A DNA stretch of 13,549 nucleotides from JBGTLA01 sp041744375 (GTDB lineage: Bacteria > Actinomycetota > Acidimicrobiia > Spongiisociales > ZC4RG35), in the NCBI GenBank assembly GCA_041744375.1, contig JBGTLA010000120.1, positions 1-13,549 on the forward strand, given 5' to 3'. Within the stretch, counting starts at the first letter, position 1; each line of letters begins with the position of its first letter. The position numbers and the translations under genes are program-made. The notes under the pieces were generated by a model. That model saw nothing but the letters and a program-made list of their open reading frames with translations, searched no databases and was not told the DNA's origin. Below are positions 7,457 through 13,410 of the stretch, one piece after another.

Positions 7457-7846
7457 TCAGCGAGGTGACGCCGGCGGTCCTGCGCGACGGAGTCCGATCG
7501 TCTGGAGGATGGCAAAGTCGGCGACGGCGACCGTCACCACCATCAACGCCCACAGCCCGGCGGTCGACATGGACTCCTGGTAGGCGATGAGGACGATGAT
7601 GGCGGCGCCCACCCAGGCCAGGTCGGAAAGGATCACGCACCTCACCACCTCTCGTCTTGGCTTACGCGCCGTCATCGCCACCCACCATGCAAAGGGCAGC
7701 AGCCCTATCCCAATTGCGATGGTCATCCAACGGGGGATCTCGAACCAGCGGGAAAGCGGTTTGGCGGCCACCAAAAGAACGACGCCGGTGACGGCGCTGA
7801 ATCCGGCGTTGGCGGCGAGGGTTCGGGTGAGAAGGTGCCGAGACAT
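7457..7846 (-). CDS. four-helix integral membrane protein
   Basis: ATG at 7846 is preceded by GAAGGA with 5-base spacing and opens 129 codons. The frame is open much further upstream (antisense to the XRE gene), but the ribosome binding site and the sharp onset of hydrophobic character mark this start. Predicted helices lie at about 12-28, 40-60, 69-88 and 95-117, with basic connecting residues RKPRR after helix 2 and a basic C-terminal tail (LRRAGPPASPR), which would put the tail in the cytoplasm. I do not recognise the family by name. It is divergent from the XRE/MmyB-like regulator 117 bases away, an arrangement that suggests it is that regulator's target. Confidence 0.72.
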   Translation of the reverse strand: MSRHLLTRTLAANAGFSAVTGVVLLVAAKPLSRWFEIPRWMTIAIGIGLLPFAWWVAMTARKPRREVVRCVILSDLAWVGAAIIVLIAYQESMSTAGLWALMVVTVAVADFAILQTIGLRRAGPPASPR

Positions 7847-7884
7847 CGAGTTCCTTCGTTTGCTTCTCCATCGTCTGCTTCCCC

Positions 7885-7913
7885 ATCTTGTGCCGGTGGG
7901 GTCATGCTGACAA
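7885..7913 (-). promoter_or_regulatory. sigma-70-like promoter for the membrane-protein gene
   Basis: On the minus strand TTGTCA (7913-7908) and CAAGAT (7890-7885) are separated by exactly 17 bases and lie 38 bases before the membrane-protein start at 7846. Both hexamers match 4-5 of 6 consensus positions. The promoter sits in the shared space with the divergent regulator gene. Confidence 0.5.
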
Positions 7914-7950
7914 CTACGTGATAGGTAATAGAGGGCGGCCGTCACCGGTG

Positions 7951-7956
7951 TAGGCT
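7951..7956 (+). promoter_or_regulatory. possible -10 element giving a leaderless regulator mRNA
   Basis: TAGGCT lies 7 bases before the ATG at 7964 and there is no ribosome binding site, the arrangement of leaderless transcripts that are common in actinobacteria. I see no clear -35 hexamer. The nearby segment 7914-7931 contains a repeated ATAG (ATAGGTAATAG) that could be an operator. Confidence 0.3.
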
Positions 7957-7963
7957 GCATTTC

Positions 7964-8755
7964 ATGAGCGGCATCGGCTTTGGGACGCAGCTGCGCCAAT
8001 GGCGTAGTGCCGGCGGATTCAGTCAGCTGGACCTGGCCGTCCGGGCCGATGTCTCCCAGCGTCATATCAGCTTCTTGGAAACGGGTCGCTCCCGCCCCAG
8101 CCGCGAGATGGTGATCCACCTCGCCCACGCCCTGGACGTGCCACCGCGCGAGCAGAACCTGCTCCTGCTGGCCGCCGGTCACGCCCCGACCTTCTCCGAG
8201 ACCCCTCTCGACGACCTCGAACACATCTCCGGTGTGCTCGACTTCATACTCGATGCACATGAGCCCAACATCGCCATCGTGGTCGACCGCCAATGGAATC
8301 TCATCCGCTCCAACCGGGCGGCGACTGTCTTTGTCTCGAAGCTGTTCCCGGAGTCTGTCAGTTGGGTGCCGCCCCTCAACGTCATGCGGGTCAATTTCCA
8401 TCCAGATGGCATGCGGCGTCACATGCTGGGTTGGGAGTCGACTGCGTCCGCCCTCCTGCGACGGCTGGAACGCGACGCTGCTGCGCACCCTCACGACGAG
8501 GGTCTTCAAGAACTCGTCGATGAGGTGAAGAGCTATCCGGGGGTGGAACCGCTGTCTGGGTCGTTGCCTGGCGCTGGCGCAGGTGACCTCTTGGTCCCAG
8601 TCACCTATCTGGTCGACGGTCAGGAAGTATCCCTGTTCACGACCATCGCCGTCATCGGTGACGCTCACGATCTCACCCTTGCCGAGCTGCGGTTGGAGAC
8701 GTTTTGGCCGCTGGATCCACTTTCGGCGGAGCGTTGGCGACGGATGTTCGGCTGA
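7964..8755 (+). CDS. XRE-family regulator with MmyB-like ligand domain
   Basis: A 263-residue cytoplasmic DNA-binding regulator. An XRE helix-turn-helix occupies about residues 7-61 (LRQWRSAGGFSQLDLAVRA, then VSQRHISFLETGRSRP). The remaining 190 residues match the MmyB-like ligand-binding region (a PAS-like fold that binds fatty-acid-type ligands in characterised members): NIAIVVDRQWNLIRSNRAA (about 102-120), NVMRVNFHPDGMR (139-151) and the closing ELRLETFWPLDP (241-252). ATG 7964 is chosen because the HTH begins 6 residues later and nothing coherent precedes it. It diverges from the four-helix membrane gene, which it may control along with itself. Confidence 0.87.
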   Translation: MSGIGFGTQLRQWRSAGGFSQLDLAVRADVSQRHISFLETGRSRPSREMVIHLAHALDVPPREQNLLLLAAGHAPTFSETPLDDLEHISGVLDFILDAHEPNIAIVVDRQWNLIRSNRAATVFVSKLFPESVSWVPPLNVMRVNFHPDGMRRHMLGWESTASALLRRLERDAAAHPHDEGLQELVDEVKSYPGVEPLSGSLPGAGAGDLLVPVTYLVDGQEVSLFTTIAVIGDAHDLTLAELRLETFWPLDPLSAERWRRMFG

Positions 8756-8804
8756 ACGCTGTCTCCATTCGAGATCGTGGTCCGGGGCGTGGTGGGCGAC
8801 GTTA

Positions 8805-8909
8805 AGAGGGCGCGAAAATAGAGCTCGTGCGTTTTAACCTCTTCCAGCCATAACGCGCGTTGTCGAGCACAAATCGCAGCACGATTGCTCACTTATTTGC
8901 GCGCCCTCT
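8805..8909. repeat. MITE-like 105-bp unit with terminal inverted repeats
   Basis: AGAGGGCGCGAAAATA (8805-8820) and TATTTGCGCGCCCTCT (8894-8909) are inverted repeats matching at 15 of 16 positions, with weaker complementarity continuing inward (GAGC / TCGTG blocks). The 73 bases between carry no gene and are less GC-rich than the surroundings; a small palindrome AACGCGCGTT lies inside. TA occurs at 8803-8804 and 8909-8910, near both tips but offset by one base from a perfect TA target duplication. It fills most of the 231-base gap before the discoidin lipoprotein gene. It could instead be a long hairpin acting as terminator for the regulator gene, or a structured RNA. Confidence 0.5.
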
Positions 8910-8986
8910 AGCTGGGGGCATGTTACCGGCGGGGCCCTCTGACGCTGGCCCGGAATGGGCTTGGCCCCGTGTTGGTTGCCTACGAC

Positions 8987-9799
8987 ATGGTGCGCTCTTT
9001 TCGGTGGATGCTGGTCGCGTTGGGATTAGGCCTGGTGGCCTGCACATCCGGAGACGTTGCGGCGGTCGAGGTGCGGCCCTTCGCCGAGGTCCAAGCCTCT
9101 GAGTTCTCGTTCGAGACGGACCCAACTAATCCCGGCCGCGGAGTGTTCCGGTTCACCACCACCGAACCCATGATCTGTGCCATCGTGTGGGGCGAGGACG
9201 CCTCGCTGGGCAACTTCAACAACTCCTTGAACATGGCCGGCACCGGCATCGTTCAGCACGATGTGTTCCTTCCCGGCGCCGAGGCCGGGGTGGAGTACAC
9301 ATTCGTGGTCCAGGGGACCACTGCCGACGGGACTCTCTACCGGTCCGAAGTATCGACGTTCACCCTTACCGGGCTCGAGCCCACTACGCCTCTAGCCGAC
9401 ACGCGCCCCAATCTGGCGCTGGGGGCTTCGGTCACCGACGTGAGCTCGGAGTTCGGTTCGGCTTTCGCCGCCGCCAACGCCGTGGACGGTGATCTGAGCA
9501 CTGAGTGGTCGACGGCGGGTGATGGTGATGAGGCATTCATCACCATCGACTTGGGCGAGCCGGTCGAAGTCGGAGGTGTGGAGTTCCTCACCCGATCGAT
9601 GACCGACGGTTCGGCGATCACCGACACGTATGCGCTCCGCGTTGACGGGGAAGAGAGGTTGGGTCCGTTCCCGGCAGGTAACCCCGCCGAGACGGCCACG
9701 GCGACCGTCTCGGTAACGGGGCGGGTGTTCACCTTCGAGGTCGTCACCTCCTCTGGGGGCAACACCGGCGCGGTTGAGATCCGGATCTTTGCGCCATGA
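8987..9799 (+). CDS. lipoprotein with discoidin-like (F5/8 type C) domain
   Basis: From ATG 8987 (MVRSFRW) the product is 270 residues. The frame also permits a GTG at 8969, but the later start gives a tight lipoprotein signal with lipobox LVAC (Cys19). Residues about 30-125 form a beta-sandwich of fibronectin-III type (strands such as GRGVFRFTTTEP and VEYTFVVQGTTADG). Residues about 140-270 resemble a discoidin / CBM32 domain: NLALGASVTDVSSEFG, AANAVDGDLSTEWST, ITIDLGEPVEVGGVEFLTR and the closing GAVEIRIFAP. Such domains bind carbohydrates or lipids; here the protein would be anchored on the outer face of the membrane. No enzymatic domain is attached. Confidence 0.8.
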   Translation: MVRSFRWMLVALGLGLVACTSGDVAAVEVRPFAEVQASEFSFETDPTNPGRGVFRFTTTEPMICAIVWGEDASLGNFNNSLNMAGTGIVQHDVFLPGAEAGVEYTFVVQGTTADGTLYRSEVSTFTLTGLEPTTPLADTRPNLALGASVTDVSSEFGSAFAAANAVDGDLSTEWSTAGDGDEAFITIDLGEPVEVGGVEFLTRSMTDGSAITDTYALRVDGEERLGPFPAGNPAETATATVSVTGRVFTFEVVTSSGGNTGAVEIRIFAP

Positions 9800-9818
9800 C
9801 TCACTGGGGACTTCGGCA

Positions 9819-10001
9819 TCAATGCAACGCCCGTACCCCGATGAGGCCGAGCCCGCACAGCGTGGCGCCGATAGCCACCAGCCTCGCTTCGGAATTGTGA
9901 CGGAGCCAGACCATGGCCACCACTCCGACCGCAACGACACCGACGAGCTGAAGGGCGACGCCGGCGTCGGTGGTGGGAAGCATGATTTCCCGGATGTTCA
10001 C
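9819..10001 (-). CDS. 60-aa two-helix membrane protein
   Basis: A GTG at 10001 preceded by AGGAG (10015-10011) with 9-base spacing opens a 60-codon frame. The product has two hydrophobic helices, about 15-33 (ALQLVGVVAVGVVAMVWL) and 40-57 (LVAIGATLCGLGLIGV), joined by a short polar turn RHNSEA. The good ribosome binding site and an upstream promoter-like pair support a real gene. I recognise no family. It lies convergent to the discoidin lipoprotein gene (19 bases apart) and divergent from the DUF3179 gene. A role as a small membrane-stabilising or regulatory protein would be guesswork. Confidence 0.55.
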   Translation of the reverse strand: MNIREIMLPTTDAGVALQLVGVVAVGVVAMVWLRHNSEARLVAIGATLCGLGLIGVRALH

Positions 10002-10018
10002 GCCGCCGATCTCCTCTC

Positions 10019-10048
10019 ATTACCTTGGTTCCCGTTCACCGTGATCAA
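10019..10048 (-). promoter_or_regulatory. promoter-like pair for the 60-aa membrane protein
   Basis: On the minus strand TTGATC (10048-10043) and GGTAAT (10024-10019) are 18 bases apart and end a few bases before the AGGAG ribosome binding site of the gene starting at 10001. Each hexamer matches 4 of 6 sigma-70 positions, and the leader would be very short. Confidence 0.3.
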
Positions 10049-10133
10049 CTCCCGCCCCCCAACGACGCCGAGACCACTGTCGGAAGCCCGACAATCATTG
10101 CCTCGACGTGACTGCGAACGTGTTGAGCCATAT

Positions 10134-11375
10134 ATGAGATCGAAAGTTGCCTTCATGACAGCCATCGTCATGGTGCTTGCCGCCTGCGGCGGTGCGAGTT
10201 CCATAGAAGATCCGACGCCCACCACCATTTCGCCCACCACCGTTTCGCCTACCACCGTCCCGCCGACGGACGGAGAGTCGGACCCAGATCCTCTGGAACT
10301 TTCCTCTGATGGTTTCCCTGAGGGAGAGTCGGCGCTCGACGACATGACGGCTCCCTCTTTCCCAGATCCTCTGGTGCCGCCGGGAGAGATCATTTCGGGA
10401 GGTCCGCCTCCGGATGGAATACCCCCCCTAGACGCTCCCAGTTTCGTGGGTGTCGAGACTGCCGACATATGGCTCAACGACGTGGAGCCGGTGGTGGTGC
10501 TCGACATCGACGGGGATGCCCGGGCTTACCCGGTTCAGATACTGATGTGGCATGAGATCGTCAATGACACCGTGGGCGGGTTGCCTGTTTCCGTCACCTA
10601 CTGCCCGTTGTGCAACAGCGCGGTGACCTATGTCCGGGAGATCGGCGGTCACGAGACCACCTTTGGCACATCGGGTCGCCTTTTCGCCTCGGCGTTGGTC
10701 ATGTATGACCGGGCGACCGAGTCGTTGTGGACCCACTTCGACGGTCGTGCCGTGGTGGGAGTCCTCACCGGCCACCAACTGGAACCTGTCGCCTCGCCTC
10801 TACTCGCCTGGGGCGACTTCAAGATGGCTCACCCCGAGGGGCAGGTCCTCGATCGGGAGGCGACGGGACACAGCCGCCCCTATGGCAACAACCCCTACAG
10901 CGGCTACGACAACCCCGAAGGTACCCCCTTCCTCTTCAGGGGCGACGTCGACTCCCGTTCCACCGCCATGCAACGGGTGGTCGGTGTGCGGAACGAAGAG
11001 GCCTCCCGGGCCTGGACGCTGGAAGCCATTTCCGATGACGAGGCCGCCGCCACCAACTCGGAGGTGGGAGAAACGCCGGTGGTGATACTCTGGAAGTCCG
11101 GCCAGAACAGCGCCCTCGACAGCGGCGACATCGACGAAGGTCGTGACGTAGGTTCGGTCGGCGTCTTCTCACCCCTGGTCGACGGACAGGAGCTGACGTT
11201 CGTCGCTGACGGCGACACCTTCCGCGACGAACAGACCAATTCGATCTGGGATATCGCCGGCCGGGCGATCGAAGGGCAACTGGAGGGCTCGGCGTTGGAG
11301 CGCATCCCGCACTTGGACACGTTCTGGTTCGCGTGGTCGACGTACGCCCACGAGACCGACCTGATCGAGGCATGA
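10134..11375 (+). CDS. DUF3179-domain lipoprotein
   Basis: ATG 10134 starts MRSKVAFM, a hydrophobic core and the lipobox LAAC (Cys18), then a Thr/Pro linker (PTTISPTTVSPTTVPP) and an acidic/Pro-rich stretch to about residue 105. The frame is open further upstream, but those residues are not protein-like. Residues about 108-410 match DUF3179: DARAYPVQILMWHEIVND (128-145), then VTYCPLCNSAVTY (154-166) with a CxxC pair at Cys157/Cys160, TSGRLF (179-184), MYDRATESLW (190-199) and TFWFAWSTYAH near the end. Some family members carry selenocysteine in the CPLC position, as I recall, which implies redox chemistry. The stop overlaps the start of the thioredoxin gene by 4 bases. The substrate is unknown. 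Confidence 0.88.
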   Translation: MRSKVAFMTAIVMVLAACGGASSIEDPTPTTISPTTVSPTTVPPTDGESDPDPLELSSDGFPEGESALDDMTAPSFPDPLVPPGEIISGGPPPDGIPPLDAPSFVGVETADIWLNDVEPVVVLDIDGDARAYPVQILMWHEIVNDTVGGLPVSVTYCPLCNSAVTYVREIGGHETTFGTSGRLFASALVMYDRATESLWTHFDGRAVVGVLTGHQLEPVASPLLAWGDFKMAHPEGQVLDREATGHSRPYGNNPYSGYDNPEGTPFLFRGDVDSRSTAMQRVVGVRNEEASRAWTLEAISDDEAAATNSEVGETPVVILWKSGQNSALDSGDIDEGRDVGSVGVFSPLVDGQELTFVADGDTFRDEQTNSIWDIAGRAIEGQLEGSALERIPHLDTFWFAWSTYAHETDLIEA

Positions 11376-11905
11376 TGGCACGGTCGAAGCTCGTCTGGGC
11401 GGCTACGTCCGTTGCGGCTGTAGCCCTGCTAGCGGTGGCGGTGGTCTTCGCCACCTCTGCCCCTTCTGCCACCCCATCGGAGCAGCCCCCCGCCGACACC
11501 GTGGACGTCGCATTCGAGTACCTGGATGGGAGCGGAGGCAACCTGGCCGACTTCGTCGGGACCCCGGTGGTCGTCAACTTCTGGGCCTCGTGGTGCCCGG
11601 CATGTGTGGCGGAGATGCCCGACTTCGAAGAGGTCCACCAAGAGTTCGGAGACGAAGTCGTCTTCCTCGGCCTGAAGATGCAAGAAACCAACCCGGTCGC
11701 GGCGCAAGACCTAATCGAGCAAACAGGCGTGACCTATCTGTTGGGGCGCGATCCCGACGGATCGATCTTCACCGAGTTCGGGGGGATCGCCATGCCGACG
11801 ACGGTCTTCATCGACGCCCGGGGCGAGGTGGCGACCACACACGCCGGGGCTATTTTCGCCCGCGACCTGGAGGATCTGATCCGGCGCGAACTGCTCGAGT
11901 CCTGA
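11372..11905 (+). CDS. TlpA-like exported thioredoxin
   Basis: A 177-residue thioredoxin-fold protein. Residues 1-30 form a signal anchor (MMARSKLVWA, then an Ala/Val core) and 31-42 a Ser/Pro linker. The active site is FWASWCPACVAEMPDF with Cys75 and Cys78. The cis-proline loop is AMPTTVFID (Pro142). The CPAC active site and the early signal are typical of TlpA/ResA-type thioredoxins that act outside the cytoplasmic membrane, passing electrons to exported or cytochrome-maturation partners. ATG 11372 overlaps the DUF3179 stop in ATGATG (ATG 11375 is an equal alternative), so translation is probably coupled. No CcdA-type electron donor is in the window. Confidence 0.9.
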   Translation: MMARSKLVWAATSVAAVALLAVAVVFATSAPSATPSEQPPADTVDVAFEYLDGSGGNLADFVGTPVVVNFWASWCPACVAEMPDFEEVHQEFGDEVVFLGLKMQETNPVAAQDLIEQTGVTYLLGRDPDGSIFTEFGGIAMPTTVFIDARGEVATTHAGAIFARDLEDLIRRELLES

Positions 11906-11941
11906 TCATCGGGAATCGAACGGACCTGGCTAAGAGTCCCC

Positions 11942-11960
11942 GGTGCACTACGTTGGCACC
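11942..11960. promoter_or_regulatory. small dyad before the CRP/FNR gene
   Basis: GGTGC (11942-11946) and GCACC (11956-11960) form a 5-bp inverted repeat spaced by 9 bases and end 7 bases before the ATG at 11968. It could be an autoregulatory site or a leader hairpin; the half-sites do not match the CRP (TGTGA) or FNR (TTGAT) consensus. Confidence 0.2.
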
Positions 11961-11967
11961 TGAACCC

Positions 11968-12669
11968 ATGGCTCAGCTCTCCGACCTGGCAACCGATCAG
12001 CATTTGGCCTGGCTGGCGCGCAGCTTCGGTCGACCCGATTACCTGCCCCTCACCACCCAAGATCTCGAGGTGCTTTCGAGTTGTGCTGAACTGGTCAAGC
12101 GCTTTCGAGGGTCCCATCTGTTCCGCCAGGGCGAACCGGCACAGGCGGCCTATCTCATCCGCGAAGGCGAGGTCGACATTTATCGCATCCATTCGGGCTC
12201 GCCCCGGGTGGTGTCACGGGTTGGCGTGGGCTCAGTCATCGGGGACATCGCCATGTTCGGCGAAGGTGGGTACAAGTCCTCGGCTCGCGCCGTCGGGTCC
12301 GTGCGTGCCTTCCGATTCGAACGCTCCACGCTTCTGCCCGAGCTGGCCAAACATCCTTCGATCTGTCTGCGCTGGTTGGTGTCGGGACTCAACCAACTGG
12401 AGCGTACCCAGCGCAGGATCATCCACCTCATGCACAAGACGGTCCTGGCCCAGGTGGCAGATCTATTGGCGGAGGAGGCCGAGACCCATTCGGAGATAAA
12501 CCTCTCGCAAGCTTCGATCGCCACCCTGCTCGGGGTCAGCCGCCAGTCAGTTAACGAGGCGCTGGGCGAACTGCGTGAGCGGGGGGCCATCGAGACGGGA
12601 TACCGAATGATCAAAGTGCTCGATGCAACCTTGCTTCAGTTTGTGGCTTCACAACAGCCTTTGCGCTAA
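11968..12669 (+). CDS. CRP/FNR-family transcription regulator
   Basis: ATG 11968 opens 233 codons, the usual length for the family. The N-terminal cyclic-nucleotide-binding-type barrel spans about 27-140 (SHLFRQGEPAQAAYLIREGE, GSVIGDIAMFGEG). A long dimerisation helix follows (about 138-172), then a winged HTH with recognition region INLSQASIATLLGVSRQSVN (177-196) and ELRERGAIE. The phosphate-binding cassette has GDIAMF in place of the classical GELAL, and the segment after it is GGYKSSARA, so an Arg contact for cAMP may be present (Arg107) but ligand identity is not readable. There are no N-terminal cysteines for an FNR cluster. No ribosome binding site is obvious. It lies 62 bases after the thioredoxin gene on the same strand and may be co-regulated with it. 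Confidence 0.9.
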   Translation: MAQLSDLATDQHLAWLARSFGRPDYLPLTTQDLEVLSSCAELVKRFRGSHLFRQGEPAQAAYLIREGEVDIYRIHSGSPRVVSRVGVGSVIGDIAMFGEGGYKSSARAVGSVRAFRFERSTLLPELAKHPSICLRWLVSGLNQLERTQRRIIHLMHKTVLAQVADLLAEEAETHSEINLSQASIATLLGVSRQSVNEALGELRERGAIETGYRMIKVLDATLLQFVASQQPLR

Positions 12670-12745
12670 GCGCCCGCGCCTTTCGCGGTGCACCGTGGAG
12701 TCGTGTTCCCTGAGGACGTGTCGACGGTTACGGCCCGCCGTCACC

Positions 12746-13039
12746 TCACGGGCTGGACTCGATGCGGACATCGTTCCAGAACGCCACGTGCTCGGCAATG
12801 TCCGAGGCGGCGCGCAAGGGGGTGTGGTAGGTCCAGCCGACGCTCTCATGGGTGCGACCGTCGATGGTGGCGTTGAAGTAGCTGGCCTTTCCCTTCCACT
12901 AACAGCGCGAGGTGACATCGGTCTCGACGAGGTGCTCCCAGCTGACGGAGTCAGGGGGGAAGTACGAATTGCCTTCGAGGGACACCACCCGGTCCGACTC
13001 GGCGAGAACTACTCCGTCCAAGATGGCTCGTGTCTTCAT
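12746..13039 (-). pseudogene. DUF427-family gene interrupted by an in-frame amber codon
   Basis: ATG 13039 follows a very strong ribosome binding site (AAGGAGAAGG, 13050-13041). The frame of 98 codons reads MKTRAILDGVVLAESDRVV, then EGNSYFPPDSVSWEHL, TDVTSRC, stop, WKGKASYFNATIDG, VGWTYHTP and AEHVAFWNDVRIESSP. This matches DUF427 proteins (small beta-rich proteins of unknown function, about 95 residues) from end to end. Codon 47, inside the conserved CxWKG stretch, is TAG (plus-strand 12899-12901). Nothing else is disturbed: no frameshift, normal length, normal start. A single change from GAG, CAG or TGG would explain it. Either a very young pseudogene, a sequencing error, or read-through; an early product of 46 residues would lack half the fold. 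Confidence 0.8.
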
Positions 13040-13147
13040 TCCTTCTCCTTGGGCTCGTTGACGATGGGAACCACGCCGCCTCTACCGGTGGGTGGCGATT
13101 GTCGGCCTGCCGACGGAGTTCTACGAGACTGTCGTCTTTCCGACCAT

Positions 13148-13175
13148 CCTCGAAGCGACGAGGGTCGCTTCGAGG
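13148..13175. promoter_or_regulatory. perfect 12-bp hairpin in a divergent intergenic region
   Basis: CCTCGAAGCGAC (13148-13159), loop GAGG, and GTCGCTTCGAGG (13164-13175) are perfectly complementary. The hairpin lies between the divergent DUF427 gene (start 13039) and the disulfide reductase gene (start 13210), 25 bases before the reductase ribosome binding site, so it would sit in that gene's leader or promoter. There is no T-run. A dyad operator or a leader structure fits the position better than a terminator. Confidence 0.55.
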
Positions 13176-13209
13176 TTCAACCATTCGACTCGCCCAACTT
13201 GGAGATGAC

Positions 13210-13410
13210 ATGACCGACAGGACATACGACGTGCTCGTGCTCGGAGGAGGACCAGCCGGAGAGAACGCTGCCGATGTGGCCGCCCAACACGGTCTGGCGG
13301 TGGCGCTCGTCGAGCGGGAACTGGTGGGGGGTGAGTGCTCCTATTGGGCGTGCATGCCTTCCAAGGCGCTGCTTCGTCCCGGCGACATGCTCGATGCCGC
13401 CACGCGCACC
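13210..13410 (+). pseudogene. flavoprotein disulfide reductase, disrupted by an insertion sequence
   Basis: ATG 13210 with GGAG at 13201-13204 begins the N-terminus of a class-I FAD-dependent disulfide oxidoreductase (dihydrolipoamide dehydrogenase / mercuric reductase superfamily). The FAD-binding motif is VLVLGGGPAGENAA (8-21), the ribose-contacting acid is Glu35, and the redox-active disulfide motif GGECSYWACMPSK (40-52) holds Cys43 and Cys48. The usual lipoamide dehydrogenase motif is CLNVGC; the CSYWAC version belongs to a less studied actinobacterial branch. After residue 66 (AATR) the sequence enters an insertion-sequence tip at 13411, and translation ends in foreign codons at 13446. 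The full enzyme is about 460 residues, so the product is dead unless the element excises. Confidence 0.82.

Noticed and set aside
7457..8668. A 403-codon minus-strand open frame covering the regulator gene
   Set aside because: Only its last 130 codons are protein-like (the four-helix membrane protein, with its own ribosome binding site); the rest is antisense to the convincing XRE/MmyB gene.
11906..11967. tRNA-like echo on the minus strand (a TTCGATTC-type loop and a CTCTTA segment)
   Set aside because: The T-stem does not pair, the anticodon loop would be 8 bases and no acceptor stem forms; only the small GGTGC/GCACC dyad is real.
12899..12901. Pyrrolysine at the amber codon of the DUF427 gene
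   Set aside because: Nothing in the window suggests pyl genes, and the family does not use pyrrolysine to my knowledge; mutation or error is simpler.
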